Assembly (NCBI GenBank): GCA_035236585.1
Contig: CP141127.1
Coordinates: 72,707,495-72,771,494 of the forward strand
From: Warburgia ugandensis
Lineage: Eukaryota; Streptophyta; Magnoliopsida; Canellales; Canellaceae
Direction: 5' to 3'
Length of the DNA: 64,000 bases
The notes beneath the pieces are model-generated. The model saw only the letters and a list, made by a program, of their open reading frames with translations, had not been told where the DNA came from and did no database searches. The position numbers were made by a program, and so were the translations under genes. Position 1 is the stretch's first letter; every line of letters starts with the position of its first letter. Below are positions 1 to 11,400 of the stretch, piece after piece.

Positions 1-195
1 TCATCCTTTTACGTTTTTTCGTTTTTCTGTTTTATTTTCAGAAATACCCCTATCTTTAAACGGCTGTAACTTCCTCATACAAACTCCGTTTTGGGTGATT
101 TTTGAGGCGTTGGATTCCACTTTTTGAGTAGAATATAATGGTACTAAGTTTCCTTACAAATTCCTTTGTTTACTATTTTAAATAAAATCAAACAT
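1..195. other. Unassigned AT-rich edge sequence, possibly a fragment of another LTR
   Basis: This stretch lies beyond the last readable gag codons of the minus-strand Athila-like element. No coding sequence is visible. Part of it (about 85-150), with the wording GGCGTTGGATTCCAC, resembles the region near 18958-19010 and 29968-30020, close to the start of the giant gypsy-like LTRs in this window. It may be a remnant of a related U3. The left edge cuts it off, so the call is tentative. Confidence 0.3.
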
Positions 196-1305
196 TCAAC
201 ATAGTTTATTTCCTATAGAACGTGCAATTTTCGTTAATAATAGTGTAAATTGCTCAGGCATTACAACTGTTCTATTTAGGGATGTTATTTTTATATCATC
301 TTTTTCAGTCATAGCATATATTTCTCCCCTAGAGGATTTGGTGGTGGTCTTAGGCTCACTTGAAAAACCTACTTTTTCTGAATCAGTCCAAGTTTGTGCA
401 CTCTCTGCCAACCATTCCAAATACTCTTGTGCTTCTTCAGGTTGTTTGTTTAAGAAATTACCATTGCACATCATTTTAACAAACTAACGCATATCAGATT
501 TAAGTCCTTCATAAAAGAAGCTAATTATATGCCAAAGTTCGTATCCATGATGTGGACAAGTTAACAATAATTCTTTAAATCTTTCTCAGCATTGATAGAA
601 AGTTTCATTATTCATCTAGGTAAAATTCATTATATTTCAACGAAGAGCATTTGTCTTATGTCTAGGAAAGAACTTATTCAATAACTTCCTAGTCATTTCT
701 TCCCATGATTGTATGGAACCTGATGGCAGTGAATGAAACCACATCTTAGCCTTTTCTTTTAAGGAAAAAGAAAATAGTTTGAGCCTTACCATATCTAATT
801 CAATGTTTTGTGTATGTTGAGTTGTGCACACTTCATCGAATTCTTTTAAATGCATGTAAGGATTCTCACTATCCAACCCATAAAATTTGGGGAGTAAATG
901 AATTACTCCCACCTTTAAGTCAATCATACCAGCATTTGGAGGTAAAAGTATACATGAAAGTGTGCTGGTATAATTAGGCTACAAATAGTCTCTTAGTGTC
1001 TTCTCATAAGAATTTTGGTTATGCCAATTATTCTCATGTGTTTTATGTTGGTCCTTTCTCCTATTTCCATGTGGTTGAGAATGATTCCTCCATTGACATA
1101 TATCATCATTAAATAGAGGTGGAGGATCATCAGCATTAAAGAGAGGATTGCTCGTCCAGGAGGAAACATCATAATTACCAAAGATGAAAGGTGGTTCATC
1201 ATCATTAAAGAATGGATTGTTTCTCCATGGGGAAATATCTTCTCTATTAATGTTGGGGTCTAAATTACTTTTTTGATCAGTGTTTAAATTATTCATTAGG
1301 TGCAA
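196..1305 (-). pseudogene. gag: Retrotransposon gag (Retrotrans_gag domain), broken
   Basis: Gag is the structural protein that forms the cytoplasmic virus-like particle. Three open stretches on the minus strand follow each other. An N-terminal Asn/Asp-rich part (1305-979) comes first. Next is the core at 927-637, with the typical wording LLPKFYGLDSENPYMHLKEF, then KAKMWFHSLPSG and KLLNKFFPRHKT. A C-terminal part (474-196) contains FLNKQPEEAQEYLEWLAE. Between the last two, 630-478 still reads as gag (ERFKELLLTCPHHGYELWH, then FFYEGL) with in-frame stops. No zinc knuckle or protease is visible before the reading fades near 196. This wording is typical of Athila-type plant Ty3/gypsy gag. The gene is a pseudogene; a full gag would continue into protease. 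Confidence 0.85.
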
Positions 1306-2427
1306 CTGATCATGTCTTCTCTTCTCTTTTCATTTTTTTTTTTTTTTTTTTAGAAGAGGACTATCCTAAATAATGCAACCTAAATGCCTAGAATGATGCA
1401 TAATCACGAACACAATCAAGCAATCCCCTAAGGCTAACAAGCATAAATATTTTGATTTTCTTGATTTTCTATGGGAACAATGCTTTTAATTAGCCTGAGC
1501 TAACACTCCTACTCTCTTTAGGAGTTGACTACTGCTTACTAGTTAGGTTCTAATCAAAGTAGTTAATACAACCCTCGTGTAAGGAGGCGTTTAGACCTCA
1601 ACAAATGTTGATAGGAGGTGGGGGAAGAGCTAGGCTCTATCAGACAACCCCCAATAACCACAGTGATCAAAAGCAACCAGAGTGATAGTAATTCGTGTCC
1701 TATTAAGAGGGTTCTATGAGCATGTGATGACCCTATAGGTCTCTTCTAATTGATTTTAATTTGATGTGAATGGTGGGGTTGCACACTTGAGGTGATTATC
1801 TTATGTGGGCCAAGGAGTAGTGATGAAATCCACCCTTGATCTTGTGGGGTTGGGTGCCCTTACTAATTAATTTTCATACACCATGGCAAGTCGATCAACA
1901 TATAATTCACCTTAAAGCGTTAGACGTGTCCTAAAATGCAATTGAAAGCAATAAACTAATGCAAAACCCTAAGATGCAACAATTATGACAGATGCTTTCT
2001 ATATGCAATTAACTACCAAACAATGCAAATTATTCTAAATGCAAACCCTAATCTATAAAATAAATGAGTGAGAAGACTTACAGTGAGGTTTTTGATGAAG
2101 ATCAAGTGTGGGCCACCTTATCCCACACTTGCCCTGTATTATTACAACCCTTTAAAAATTAAAATTAAAAATGCAAATTACAAAGGGGCCTCACTACAAG
2201 ATTCACTCAAAAATAAAATTCCTAATCTAGGAAAACAAGAAAAATCTATCTAATTGATGATGCTCTACTCCAATTTCCTGAAAAAGAAAAATAATGATTA
2301 GTACCAAATTCAAGAAATAAAGTAGTTATGCAACTAAAAATACCTAAAGATGTACCTAAGAATGCCTAAAATGTAATTCCTAATTTTTTTTATTTTTAAT
2401 TAAATTTTATAGAAACTCCATTGCAAG
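1306..2427 (-). other. Retrotransposon leader between PBS and gag
   Basis: About 1.1 kb without coding potential separates the primer site from gag. This is where the 5' untranslated leader and packaging signals would be. It includes a poly-T run (about 1330-1350) and a segment (about 1530-1840) that also occurs in two giant LTRs of another family; that segment is listed separately. The plus-strand open frame at 2068-2253 is a chance frame. Confidence 0.6.
1530..1840 (-). repeat. Module shared with two giant gypsy-like LTRs (copy 1)
   Basis: This part of the Athila leader is clearly similar, in the same orientation relative to element transcription, to 16215-16500 and 26875-27170. Shared landmarks on the plus strand are GTAAGGAGGCGTTTAGACCT, a G5...C5 stem (1620-1652) enclosing AGAGC-TAG-GCTCT, TTCTATGAGCATG near 1710-1725, and TCTAATTGATTTTAATT near 1745-1762. 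It has no coding potential. Its function is unknown. Confidence 0.7.
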
Positions 2428-2445
2428 TCTCCGGCAATGGCGCCA
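2428..2445 (-). other. Primer binding site, tRNA-Asp type
   Basis: The minus strand reads TGGCGCCATTGCCGGAGA. This differs at two positions from the primer site usual in Athila-type elements (TGGCGCCGTTGCCGGGGA, complementary to the 3' end of tRNA-Asp). It lies 6 bp inside the LTR end at 2452, as expected for the start of minus-strand DNA synthesis. It also fixes the orientation of the element. Confidence 0.85.
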
Positions 2446-2684
2446 AAACCTTGTTGATTGTTTAATCACAAGTGCACGGGCTATTGTAGTGTAGCTTATG
2501 CAAGTACGGGTTGATCTCATGAGGACTTGATTTAAAATGATAGAGTTTTTAATAAAATTCAATTAATAAAAGAATATAAACTAACAAAAAAATAAAATCT
2601 AGATTTATTCAATTGTTGCAATGTACACAATTATTTATTTTAAAAACATAGAAATTGCAACGAAATAAGCAGTCATGGATAAGC

Positions 2685-2796
2685 CTGTTCTGGATTGCAC
2701 TGTCCCTAGATTGCACTGTTCTTGGATTGCACTGTTCCTGGATTGCACTATTCTTGGATTGCACTGTCCCTAGATTGCATTATCCCTAGATTGGAC
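2685..2796. repeat. 16 bp tandem repeat, 7 units, in LTR U5
   Basis: The unit is CTGTTCTTGGATTGCA with variants such as CTGTCCCTAGATTGCA. Seven copies follow head to tail; the first is one base short. The repeat lies near the 3' end of the family A LTR and is absent from the other two copies of this LTR, so it arose in this copy. Confidence 0.85.
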
Positions 2797-3474
2797 TGTC
2801 CTTAAATAGTCAAAATGTGAATAAAACAAAACTGAAACATATATGTAATTAAAGTGAGGATACAGTTGGAATTAAATCGGGGACATGGATGGAATTCTTC
2901 TGGGGACACAGATGGAATTTCAGATAAAGGACAGAGGTGGAATTTCTGAGATCTGCTAGGGGTAGACTTGTAACTTTTTGGATTTTTGGTTTTTAACGAA
3001 AAAACCAAGTGAAAACGGTGAAAATCGGTGAAGGTTGGAAGAAGGGGGAGAATAAGGAGAAGAAGAAGGAGGGAGAGGAAAGGAATCGGGACGTGGGAGT
3101 GGAAACTCGACTTGGGTTTCCTCCCTTGGACCGTCCGGTGATGCAGAGAAAGACCGCCGGAGAAGGAGGGGGAAGAAGAGAGGAGAAAAGAGGAAGGAGA
3201 AGGGAAGAGGAAGGAGAAGAAGAAGAACAAGAGGAAAAGGAGAAGGATAGGGGAGAAAACCCCGTTCTAGGTTTTCTTCTCCAGAGCTTCTGGAGGCGAG
3301 AAAAATGCCGGAGCTAGGAAACGGGGAAGAAATTTCGGGTTTTCTCTCCCTGAGCCAGCCAGAATGGGTATATGCCCAGCCAGAAGAAGGTGGATCCGGA
3401 GAGGAAGGGGGGATGAGAAGAAGGGAGAAGAGGGAAGAAGAAGAGAAGTGTGAATGCGGGAGTGTTTTTGGGGC

Positions 3475-3476
<2 letters not shown>

Positions 3477-3558
<82 letters not shown>
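3477..3558. repeat. (AG)41 microsatellite
   Basis: An uninterrupted run of AG dinucleotides inside the LTR, equal to (CT)n on the LTR sense strand. It creates long false open frames of alternating Arg-Glu or Ser-Leu. Confidence 0.97.
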
Positions 3559-3561
<3 letters not shown>

Positions 3562-3707
3562 ATGATGCCAGCCAGCCCAGGTGTGTCAAGCACCTATCGC
3601 CGGCTGGTCCAACTGAAGAGGAAGAGGGAAAAATTAGAGAGGAAAGAATGAAATGGAGAAGGATAAGTTCTAAGAGAGAGATTGCAGGAGTGTTGGGCTT
3701 TGATAGT

Positions 3708-3813
<106 letters not shown>

Positions 3814-4501
3814 AGGGTGAAGGGAGAAGAATAGATAGAGCATGAGAGGGAAAGTGAGAGAGAGGGAAAAACAGAGAGGGAATATGTGAATGAGAGAGAA
3901 GGAGATGGGAAAAACGAGATAGGAGAAAATTGTGTGGAGAGCTAGCCCTTGCTACTAAGAGGGAAAAACGTCCTTTGGGTAGTGGAGAAGGGGAATATAA
4001 GAAGAGGGAGATAAGAGAAGGAGAAAAAGAGATAGAAGAGAGAGAGAAAAGAAAGGAGAGGGATAAGAGAAAAAGAGAGAAAAGAGAGGAGAAAGAGAAG
4101 GAAGAGGAGATAGAGTGATAGAGATAGGTGGGGTCCACTAGCTTTCCTGGTCTTGTTAGAACTCTGGCTTCAACTTTGTCCTGTCTTAGGACTCTTCAAA
4201 TTCCATCTTATTTTCATGAAACTTCATCCTCTTCATCTGATATTCTTGATTTGATTTGGAGCGTCCACGTTTGAGTCAATTAATCTGCAATGCACAGGAT
4301 CCAATTAGAATCATCTGAACCATTCATTATTCATCTAATTAGCTTTGATGATCATCAGACCGTTAATTATGCAATTCAACAGTTGGATGGCCAATTAAAG
4401 CTAAAACAGAACATTTTCTGTAAAATCTTGAAATTAATGGCCTAGATGCTCTAATTGAACACTAAATTAGGGGTATTTTGACCAAAATTGAACACTTAAC
4501 A

Positions 4502-5194
4502 CCGACTAGATTCTTAGGTAGCTTAGTGTTAGAATAAGATTGCAAGCTTAGGTTTCCCAAGTTGTTGATTAAATCCACTCCCATCCAATGAATCATGCAT
4601 ACCATTCCATGGTTATATGCATAATGATTGAATAGTTTTCCTTTCATTGTTTGTTAGTGGTAACTTTTTCTTTATTTCTTTTGTTTTGTTGTATTTAAAT
4701 TCCATTAGTTTGCATCTTAATTAGTTTGGAAAGTAATTAATTTTGTCACACTTGTTAAAATAGTTGATTTGGTTACTTACTTTTCTTAGTTTGCATGATT
4801 AGGAAAATAGTTTGTTAAATAATGTTTTCCTTAGAAAAGTTGATAAATTGCATTTTAGAAAAGTTTCACTTTGGAAATGTTTAGTTAGGAAAGTCATAAA
4901 ATTAGAAGTTTTTAATTTAGGTTTCAATGTTAGAAAGTGCATGTTTAGGAAAGTTTTCAATTTAGCATGTTTCTTGTTTTTACTTAGTTTCCAATTTTCA
5001 TATGTTAATTTCCATTCTTAGTTTAGGACAAAATCACTTGAATTTTTTCTAGGTTAGATAGTTTAAAGGAGGGATCACTAGCATCACATTAGGTCAACTC
5101 CTTGTGGGATCAACCTCACTAGCGTACTATATTGTAAACGATTCATGCACTTGTAAGTTTTATTTAAATCAACAATAATAAATACATAATTCAT
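4502..5194 (+). mobile_element. Truncated 3' portion of an LTR (related to the LTR at 46792)
   Basis: The last 120 bp or so have the conserved end of an Athila-type LTR: CCTTGTGGGATCAACCTCAC at about 5100, then GATTCATGCACTTG. This is closer to the end of the solo LTR at 46792-48570 (CCTTGTGGGATCAATTTCAC, then GATTCATGCACTTG) than to the LTR at 39066-42449. The rest is AT-rich without genes. The 5' portion is missing where the family A LTR begins at 4501. A decayed primer site follows at 5195. Confidence 0.55.
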
Positions 5195-5205
5195 TGGTGT
5201 TATGC
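5195..5205 (+). other. Decayed primer binding site
   Basis: TGGTGTTATGC can be read as the tRNA-Asp primer motif TGGCGCCGTTGC after four transitions (three C to T, one G to A) and one lost T. This fits deamination of methylated cytosines. It is placed just after an LTR end and about 50 bp before gag. The motif is short, so the call depends on the context. Confidence 0.4.
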
Positions 5206-5257
5206 ACATTCATCAATCACTTAATCCCCATCTAGTACCGTTAGATATAGAGATAGA

Positions 5258-6720
5258 ATGATCTGTGAGGCAAGGCATAAGGAGTCTAGAAGATCAAGAC
5301 GTCTTTGCATAGAAATGGTTGAGGAAGTCATAGAAGTGGAAACATTGAAAGATTACCCTGCTCTTGTCATATTCAACTCACCATCATGCATAGCTTTATC
5401 TCCAACAAACGTAGACCATTTTGAGTTGAAATTAGGAGTTATACAACTCCATCCAAATTTTTATGAGTTGGAAAATCAGGACCCATGCCACCATGTAAAG
5501 GAATTCCTTGACATTTGTTTTGCCTTTAAATATCACAACTTTTAAGATGACTATATTAGGTTGAGTCTATTCCCATTTTCACTTAAGGATAAAGCCAAAG
5601 CATGGCTCAACTCTTCAGAACTTGGGCCTATCACCACATGATATCAATTATCCAGGAAATTCCTGAATAAGTTGTTACTAGTCCATAAAATGAACACCCT
5701 TAACTGCAAAATCATAAATTTTCAACAAAAAGAAGGAGAACAATTATATGAATGTTGGGAACGTTGGAAGGACTTACTTTTAAAATGTCCCCACCAGGGA
5801 TTTGAAAATTGGCATCAAGTACAATATTTTTACAAAGGTCTGATGCCACAAAACCAACTTATGATAGATGCCACTAGTTGAGAGGCTTTCATGACTAAAA
5901 GAGAGGTGAAATCCTACAATTTCTTTGAAACACTATTTAAGATATCCCAGAAATGGAATTACTATACCTGAATGGAAAGAAATTCACAAACACAAAAGAA
6001 AGATAATATCTATGAAATAGGGGGCACTTCTAATCTTTATAATAAAATAGAGATGATGACCTAAAAGTTAAACAAAATTGATTATCTATCTCAATAATTA
6101 GATGATTTCAGGATGAATAAATCTCTTTTGCAATCTTAATATGAGGTATGTTCAATATGATCTAATCCAAATCACTTTGCTCCATCGTGTACATCTAGCT
6201 CTGGATTCCCCAAGTTCCTTTCAAACTAGGCAAATGCTATGAATGCATTTCACCAACCTAGTAGCAAGAATAACCCTTATTCTGTGACCAACAACCCTTG
6301 ATGGGCTAGGCATTCTAAATTTTCTTGGTCAAGGAATAATCAAGGGCTTCCATAACGGAATCCCTCGCAACAACCTTTTCCTAGGAATAACATGCCTAAG
6401 CATTAGTAGTCGCCTCCACAATTTCCACCCTAACAAAGGAAACAATCATTGGTGGAAACTTTCAGTATGTTCATGCAAGGGACTATGCAATTTCAAAATG
6501 AAACTAAAAAAACCTTGCAATCTAACTTGCAATCTGTTGCGAAGTTGGAATATCAAATAGGCCAATTATTTGCTACTCTTTAAGAAAGGGAAAAGGGCAA
6601 GTTTCCTATTCATTCAGTGCCAAATCCTGAGGGTCAATATGAGATTAGTTCCATACCATCTAATAAAAGTGAAATCCATCAAAACCCTTTGGAGTGGAAA
6701 ACAAGTGGATAATTAGGTAA
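5258..6720 (+). pseudogene. gag: gag with decayed zinc knuckle
   Basis: The first open stretch (5258-5545) reads LKLGVIQLHPNFYELENQDP and HHVKEFLDICFAFKYHNF, the conserved start of Athila-type gag. After a stop the reading goes on: RLSLFPFSLKDKAKAWLNS, then RKFLNKL. At 5672-5881 it continues with NFQQKEGEQLYECWERWKDL and FYKGLMPQNQLMIDATS. At 6148-6190 a CX2CX4HX4C zinc knuckle can be read as CSI-stop-SNPNHFAPSC, where the second Cys codon has become TGA. The remainder to about 6720 is an AT-rich linker with many stops. Gag packages the element RNA; this copy cannot make protein. Confidence 0.8.
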
Positions 6721-6999
6721 GCCAGACTAGGACAACCTCGTAACGTGAGGAAAAAGAAAACCCTATCCAATCTTAGAAAGGAAAATAAAAAATGAAGCAT
6801 GCTTCTTGTTCACAAGAACCCCTTCCTAATGCACCTCATGTTCTAAAGGCTTCCTTTCCTCAGAGACTAAACACAACCAAGAAGGAAAACAATTATAATG
6901 AGATAATGGATATTTTTGAATAGTTCAATATCAACATTCCGTTACTCAGTTCTATAAAAGATTTCCCTCCTATGCTAAGTTCCTAAAAGACCTATACGC

Positions 7000-7606
7000 A
7001 TGAAAGAGTTAGCTTAATGTACATAAAAAAAGGCCTTTCTCATTGGTCATGTCTATTCTATTATGCATCACCACATCCCTCTAAGATATAAAAAATCTTG
7101 GATGCCCTACAATCTCATGTGTTATTGGAGAACACAATTTGATAATGCGCTCTTAGATGTAGGGTTTAGTGTTAATCTATTACTGTGCTTAGTCTATGAG
7201 CAACTAGGTTTAGGCAAGCAAAAACCTACTTTTTCTACCCTCCAACTAGTAAACCGATCTATCAAAATTGTTAGAGGGGTAGTAGAAGATGTCTTAATAT
7301 AAGTAGACTAGTTTCTCTTTTCAATGGACTTTTTAGTCCTGGACATAGAACTTGTATCCAATCCAGATGCTCAAATCCTTATCATTTTGGGCCACCCATT
7401 TTTAGCCACATCTAATGTCATAATCAATAGTAGGATGGAGTTATGAAACCATTATTTGACAATTTGAAACTCGAGTTCAACATTTTTAATGCTGCACAAA
7501 AGATGGACTCTGAATATTCTTTTACTCCAAATGTTATAGAAATAATAGTTCATGACACTTTCTTTTCACCCTCTAAATATTCTTTTACTACACATGAGGC
7601 TTTTAA
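7000..7606 (+). pseudogene. pro: Retropepsin-like aspartic protease, broken
   Basis: The frame at 7063-7302 contains FDNALLDVGFSVNLLLCLVY followed by EQLGLG and LQLVNRSIKIVRGVVEDVLI. The catalytic motif, normally D-L-G-A-S in this lineage, is D-V-G-F-S here. After a stop the sequence continues with FLVLDIELVSNPDAQILIIL and GHPFLATSNVIINSR, the flap and C-terminal part. It then goes on with LKLEFNIFNAAQ at 7443-7627. The protease would process the Gag-Pol polyprotein. The frame then runs into the CACTA end near 7606. Confidence 0.8.
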
Positions 7607-7699
7607 AGTTAGTAAAAAATATTAATAGAAGTCAGTAACAAAAGCGACTTCTATCAAGCCAACTTAGAAAATTGGTAAGAAAAGAAGTTGGTAAGGAAA

Positions 7700-8215
7700 C
7701 AACTTTAAAAATATTAATTTTTAAAGCTGGCAACAAAGACAACTTTAAAAATAGAGACTTTTAAAGTCATATAAAAATAACTCCAAAAGTTGCATTTTTA
7801 AAGTCATTTTTTTTAGAATGACTTGAAAACTAATGTTTTTTGAAGTCATTTTTTTAAGAATAACTTTAAAAACCACTGTGTTCTAAAGTTGTTATGAAAA
7901 AATAACTTTAAAAATGTGTAACTTTTGAAGTCATTGTAAAAAATTGACTTTAAAGCCTGTTGTAGCTTCTTTCTATTGGCTTTGTTTGTTTTCATTCATA
8001 GAACAACTCCCATTGAGGCCGAGTAAAGAACTGAAGCTAGCAGAGCCCTTGAGTTCACTAGTGAGGTCTAGGGAATACAATTTTTGAAGTCATTTTGAAA
8101 AAAATGACTTCAAAGATGGACTCTTTTGAAGTGAACTTTCCAAATGACTTTAAAGACCAACTCTTTTGAAGATACCCTTTTTGAAGTCATTCTTTTAGAA
8201 CAACTTTAAAAGTTC
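7700..8215. repeat. CACTA left subterminal repeats
   Basis: The sequence alternates motifs of the type TTTTGAAGTCATTTTTTTAG and its partner AATGACTTTAAAA, so each pair can fold back. The block spans roughly 7700-8215, with a gap around 7960-8060. In CACTA elements such arrays bind the element-encoded TnpA-type protein. Copies in this block are degenerate. Confidence 0.8.
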
Positions 8216-8451
8216 TTCTTTTATTTTTTTCTTTTTTTGCTTACATTACAATCTACCTGCATTTTTGCATACATTCAATACGCCACTTGCTACATTGTTC
8301 TTGAAATCTTTAAACACATAAAAAAAGAAATATATATTCACTTCCACATTGGGCATAAAACATCCAAATTCTTCATCCAGTGACATCTATCTTGAAATGA
8401 TTTGATAATTAAAGAAACCACAACACGTTCATAGCAATTTCTACATGCACT

Positions 8452-8660
8452 TCATTTACTTCCACATTCTAGGTTTCCCTCATTCATCATCCCATAAAAT
8501 ATATGTGCTTTAATGAAAATAATGAAAACCATAAGAACACATGCATATCCACATTCACTTCATTTACAGTCCAAGTTCGCTTCATTCATCCCATAAAATG
8601 TATATACTTCAATCAAAATAATGAAAAGTAGAAGAAAACATATATATCAATGAAAAGGAT
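8452..8660. repeat. Imperfect direct duplication of about 110 bp
   Basis: Two adjacent copies start CTTCATTTAC. Both go on to TCATTCATC, ATCCCATAAAATRTATRTRC, CAATCAAAATAATGAAAA-like sequence and a following CATAT-rich tail. It lies downstream of the second CACTA gene and shows no coding potential. Confidence 0.55.
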
Positions 8661-8689
8661 ACTTTATTATTGATAAGGTAATTTACATT

Positions 8690-9289
8690 CATGTGGTTAC
8701 TCCAATTGTTCTAATTGAAACTCATCACATACTCAGCCCATTCACTTTGCATTTTGTTGAGGTTTGCATTTACAATATTTTTAATTTAGTTGAAACATTC
8801 TTTTGAGCTAGAATCCATCAATAATTGTGAAAAATATAAGGTTGTGACCAATAAAAAGTGTCTTACCTTTCTTAATTGGAAAACACTAACACCATTAAGT
8901 ACTAAGGTTCTCATGTATCTTAGCACATAATATCCGTACTCCTAATCAGACTACTGTCTAGGGCATAACAATGCTCTACAAATTTAAGTTTCAAATGCAT
9001 TAGATACAGATAAAAAATTACTTATCTAATACATAATACATGAAAACATTAAAATCTTACTTATTTATGATTACTATGAGGACAGGACAGTCATGCAATC
9101 CATAAGAATAAAAAAGAATTCTTGCCCACCGTGCACATCCAAAATAAGTAGCATCTAGTAAGCCTTATATAGACAATTATATGAATTGCAATTAGAGTTT
9201 ACAATCCTTATATATAGAATAAGTTGTCAAGAAAACAAAGAAAACAAAACATAGCCGTTATTATAGGGAATCATTAAGCCTTGCCCTTG
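8690..9289 (-). other. Possible remnant of the 3' exons of the second CACTA gene
   Basis: No clean frame exists here. On the minus strand some splice-like borders and short peptide stretches, for example KNIVNANLNKMQSEWAEYVM near 8720-8800 in a broken frame, could be what is left of the Ulp1-type (C48) protease end that many plant CACTA second genes carry. This is weak; otherwise the stretch is unexplained AT-rich DNA. Confidence 0.2.
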
Positions 9290-11400
9290 GAGAATCGAAC
9301 TAACCCTAATAACATATCATCTACATGTCTCTCCATTGGCCATTGCTCTGTTGCTTCACACATGATGTTGGGGTTAAGGAATTGGTATTGCACATCCCTG
9401 ACCTCAAAAAGGATCATTATTCAGGAAGCTGCATAAAATAAATAATTATTACTATTATGAAAAATAACATATAATGTCAAGTATTATAGAAGTAGATATT
9501 TGTATATACCCCATGTAGGAGACAATGCGAGGGTGCTCGAGTTGATCCCATTGGCAAACTCATATTAGGTCCTCTACCTTAAGTGGTACATCAACAATGA
9601 TATCAATAAGCACTCCCTCATTGATTAGTCCAAAGAGAAACCTTAGGGATCGAGGTGTGTTAGATGAGACTTCCATGCGATCTTTAGGGGGTTGTTGTAA
9701 AATTGGCTGAGTCAATTAATATTGATCAATGAAGGCATTCAAATTTATGGTGAAAAATAAACATAAATACTAGTATCGATTCAATTGGTGCGATAGTAGC
9801 GAAGGGTGAAATGGTGCGGGCCTCGATGGCACTTTCTATTACTGATTAACCTTAAATATGGTTAATAAATGATTAAACTAAGGTCTCTAGCAAAAATTCT
9901 TTTTAAAAAGGAAGTTAATGTGATAAGATATGTATCATGGCCTCTATAGAGATGATGAATTCCTCCGAGATGATATGCAACTGCCTACCCAATAGTTATG
10001 ATATTTTTCATTTCTAAACTAAATGGAAGGTAGGCAGTCCCAATCAAAGCCATATTAATGGGCATGTGTTTAGTATGTGGAGGCATACTAATCCTGTGTA
10101 AAACATTTGATTCATGCTCATAGCATGATCCAACTATGACAATGTTTTAATGGGTATGCAAGGCCAATAAGCATTGACCCACCTACAAATCATAAATACA
10201 TCATACATTGAAGAGGTTGAGCGAGGAGAATTACGAAAGGACAATAAAAAAGTTCTAGTGTAGTGAATACCTCCTTGGCTGGATTTTCTCTTTTGAAGGG
10301 TGCAGGTTGTCCTTCTTGGTCTTCTTCGGTAGGAGAATTATAGCTAGCATGTGATTGAGGTACATGGTATAAAGATTTGCCAAAAGGGATGCAGAAACTA
10401 TCACTAAACCCTCATCATGTAGTTGGTTAAGTATATTCATTTTTTTTCCTCTCATACAGGTCATTGTAGGCTTTCAGATCTTCTTTTTTAGGTATTCCTC
10501 TGCAAAAGAATCTAGAAGGAACACTACACGTTCTATGCCCCTACATCAACTAGGTGGTCCTTCTTCCTACACTCGCACTTTCTTGTGCGAGAATGTCCTC
10601 TACAATTTAATTAAAAAACATGATTAGTTCATTTACTTAATAGTGTAAAGTTGAAGGTAGTCAAGTGTAGTAGGTGCAACCACTTACAATGAGAGAAGCA
10701 ACTTGTGCAGTAGCTTCACCTGTGATGTTTGGGCATTACGGCCCATCTTCTAGAGGATGGCACGGTCAATGGGATCCATGGTCCCAGCTTTCTTTTATTG
10801 TCAAGTAGGATGATGTAGTTAAGTAATGAAATGTACATAACTATAGTATAATTTGAAAGGAATAAACTATCACAAATGCTTACTTCATGCTCTTCCAAAT
10901 AGGCATAGCCCAACCTAGGGAGGTGGTGTTGCATATTAGTTTTATGCACTTTTCTTCATCTAACGCACTTTACCTGCATATTTGTACATACATAATCAAG
11001 TGTAATAATTGGATGTTACATATAATTAGTTAAATGAAACATCATTTTAGCCCAAACCTCAAATCCAAAGGATGTGGGGTCCTTTATAAATGCATTCCAC
11101 ATGTCCTTGTTAACTATATATAGCCTAGACAGATCATTGACATATGGAGCTATGTAATTGCGAATGAGGTAGTTGTTCCATTTTCTCCATTGCTCACCAG
11201 CTCCTTGCACAACATGCATCCTTTTATGCTCAGGTACCTCAAAGGGAATATACAAAGTACAAAGCACATTACTATATTTGAAAATAAAAAGATAAAATAT
11301 GTTATAAATTACATAATACAAAATATTTTTGCATACCTTCACCATCTCCTATGTTGAATCTTTTGCTGATTGTGGCACATGTCTCTAATCATCAATTGTG
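9290..11400 (-). pseudogene. Second CACTA gene (Transposase_24/TnpA-type region plus pre-Ulp1 region)
   Basis: Several minus-strand exon-like pieces lie in order. At about 11290-11020 the text QGAGEQWRKWNNYLIRNYIA, then DMWNAFIKDPTSFGFEVWAK, resembles the Transposase_24 region of plant CACTA second ORFs. At about 10940-10860 HHLPRLGYAYLEEHE corresponds to the usual 'H...G(R)KGYA.LEEE' block. At about 10780 DPIDRAIL, then KMGRNAQ, continues it. The last pieces (9690-9500, RFLFGLINEGVLIDIIVDVP; 9400-9290, YQFLNPNIMCEATEQWPMER ending in TAA) resemble the segment that precedes the Ulp1 protease domain. The protein would bind subterminal repeats and assist transposition. Introns and stops prevent an exact model, and homology is from memory of the family. 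Confidence 0.55.
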
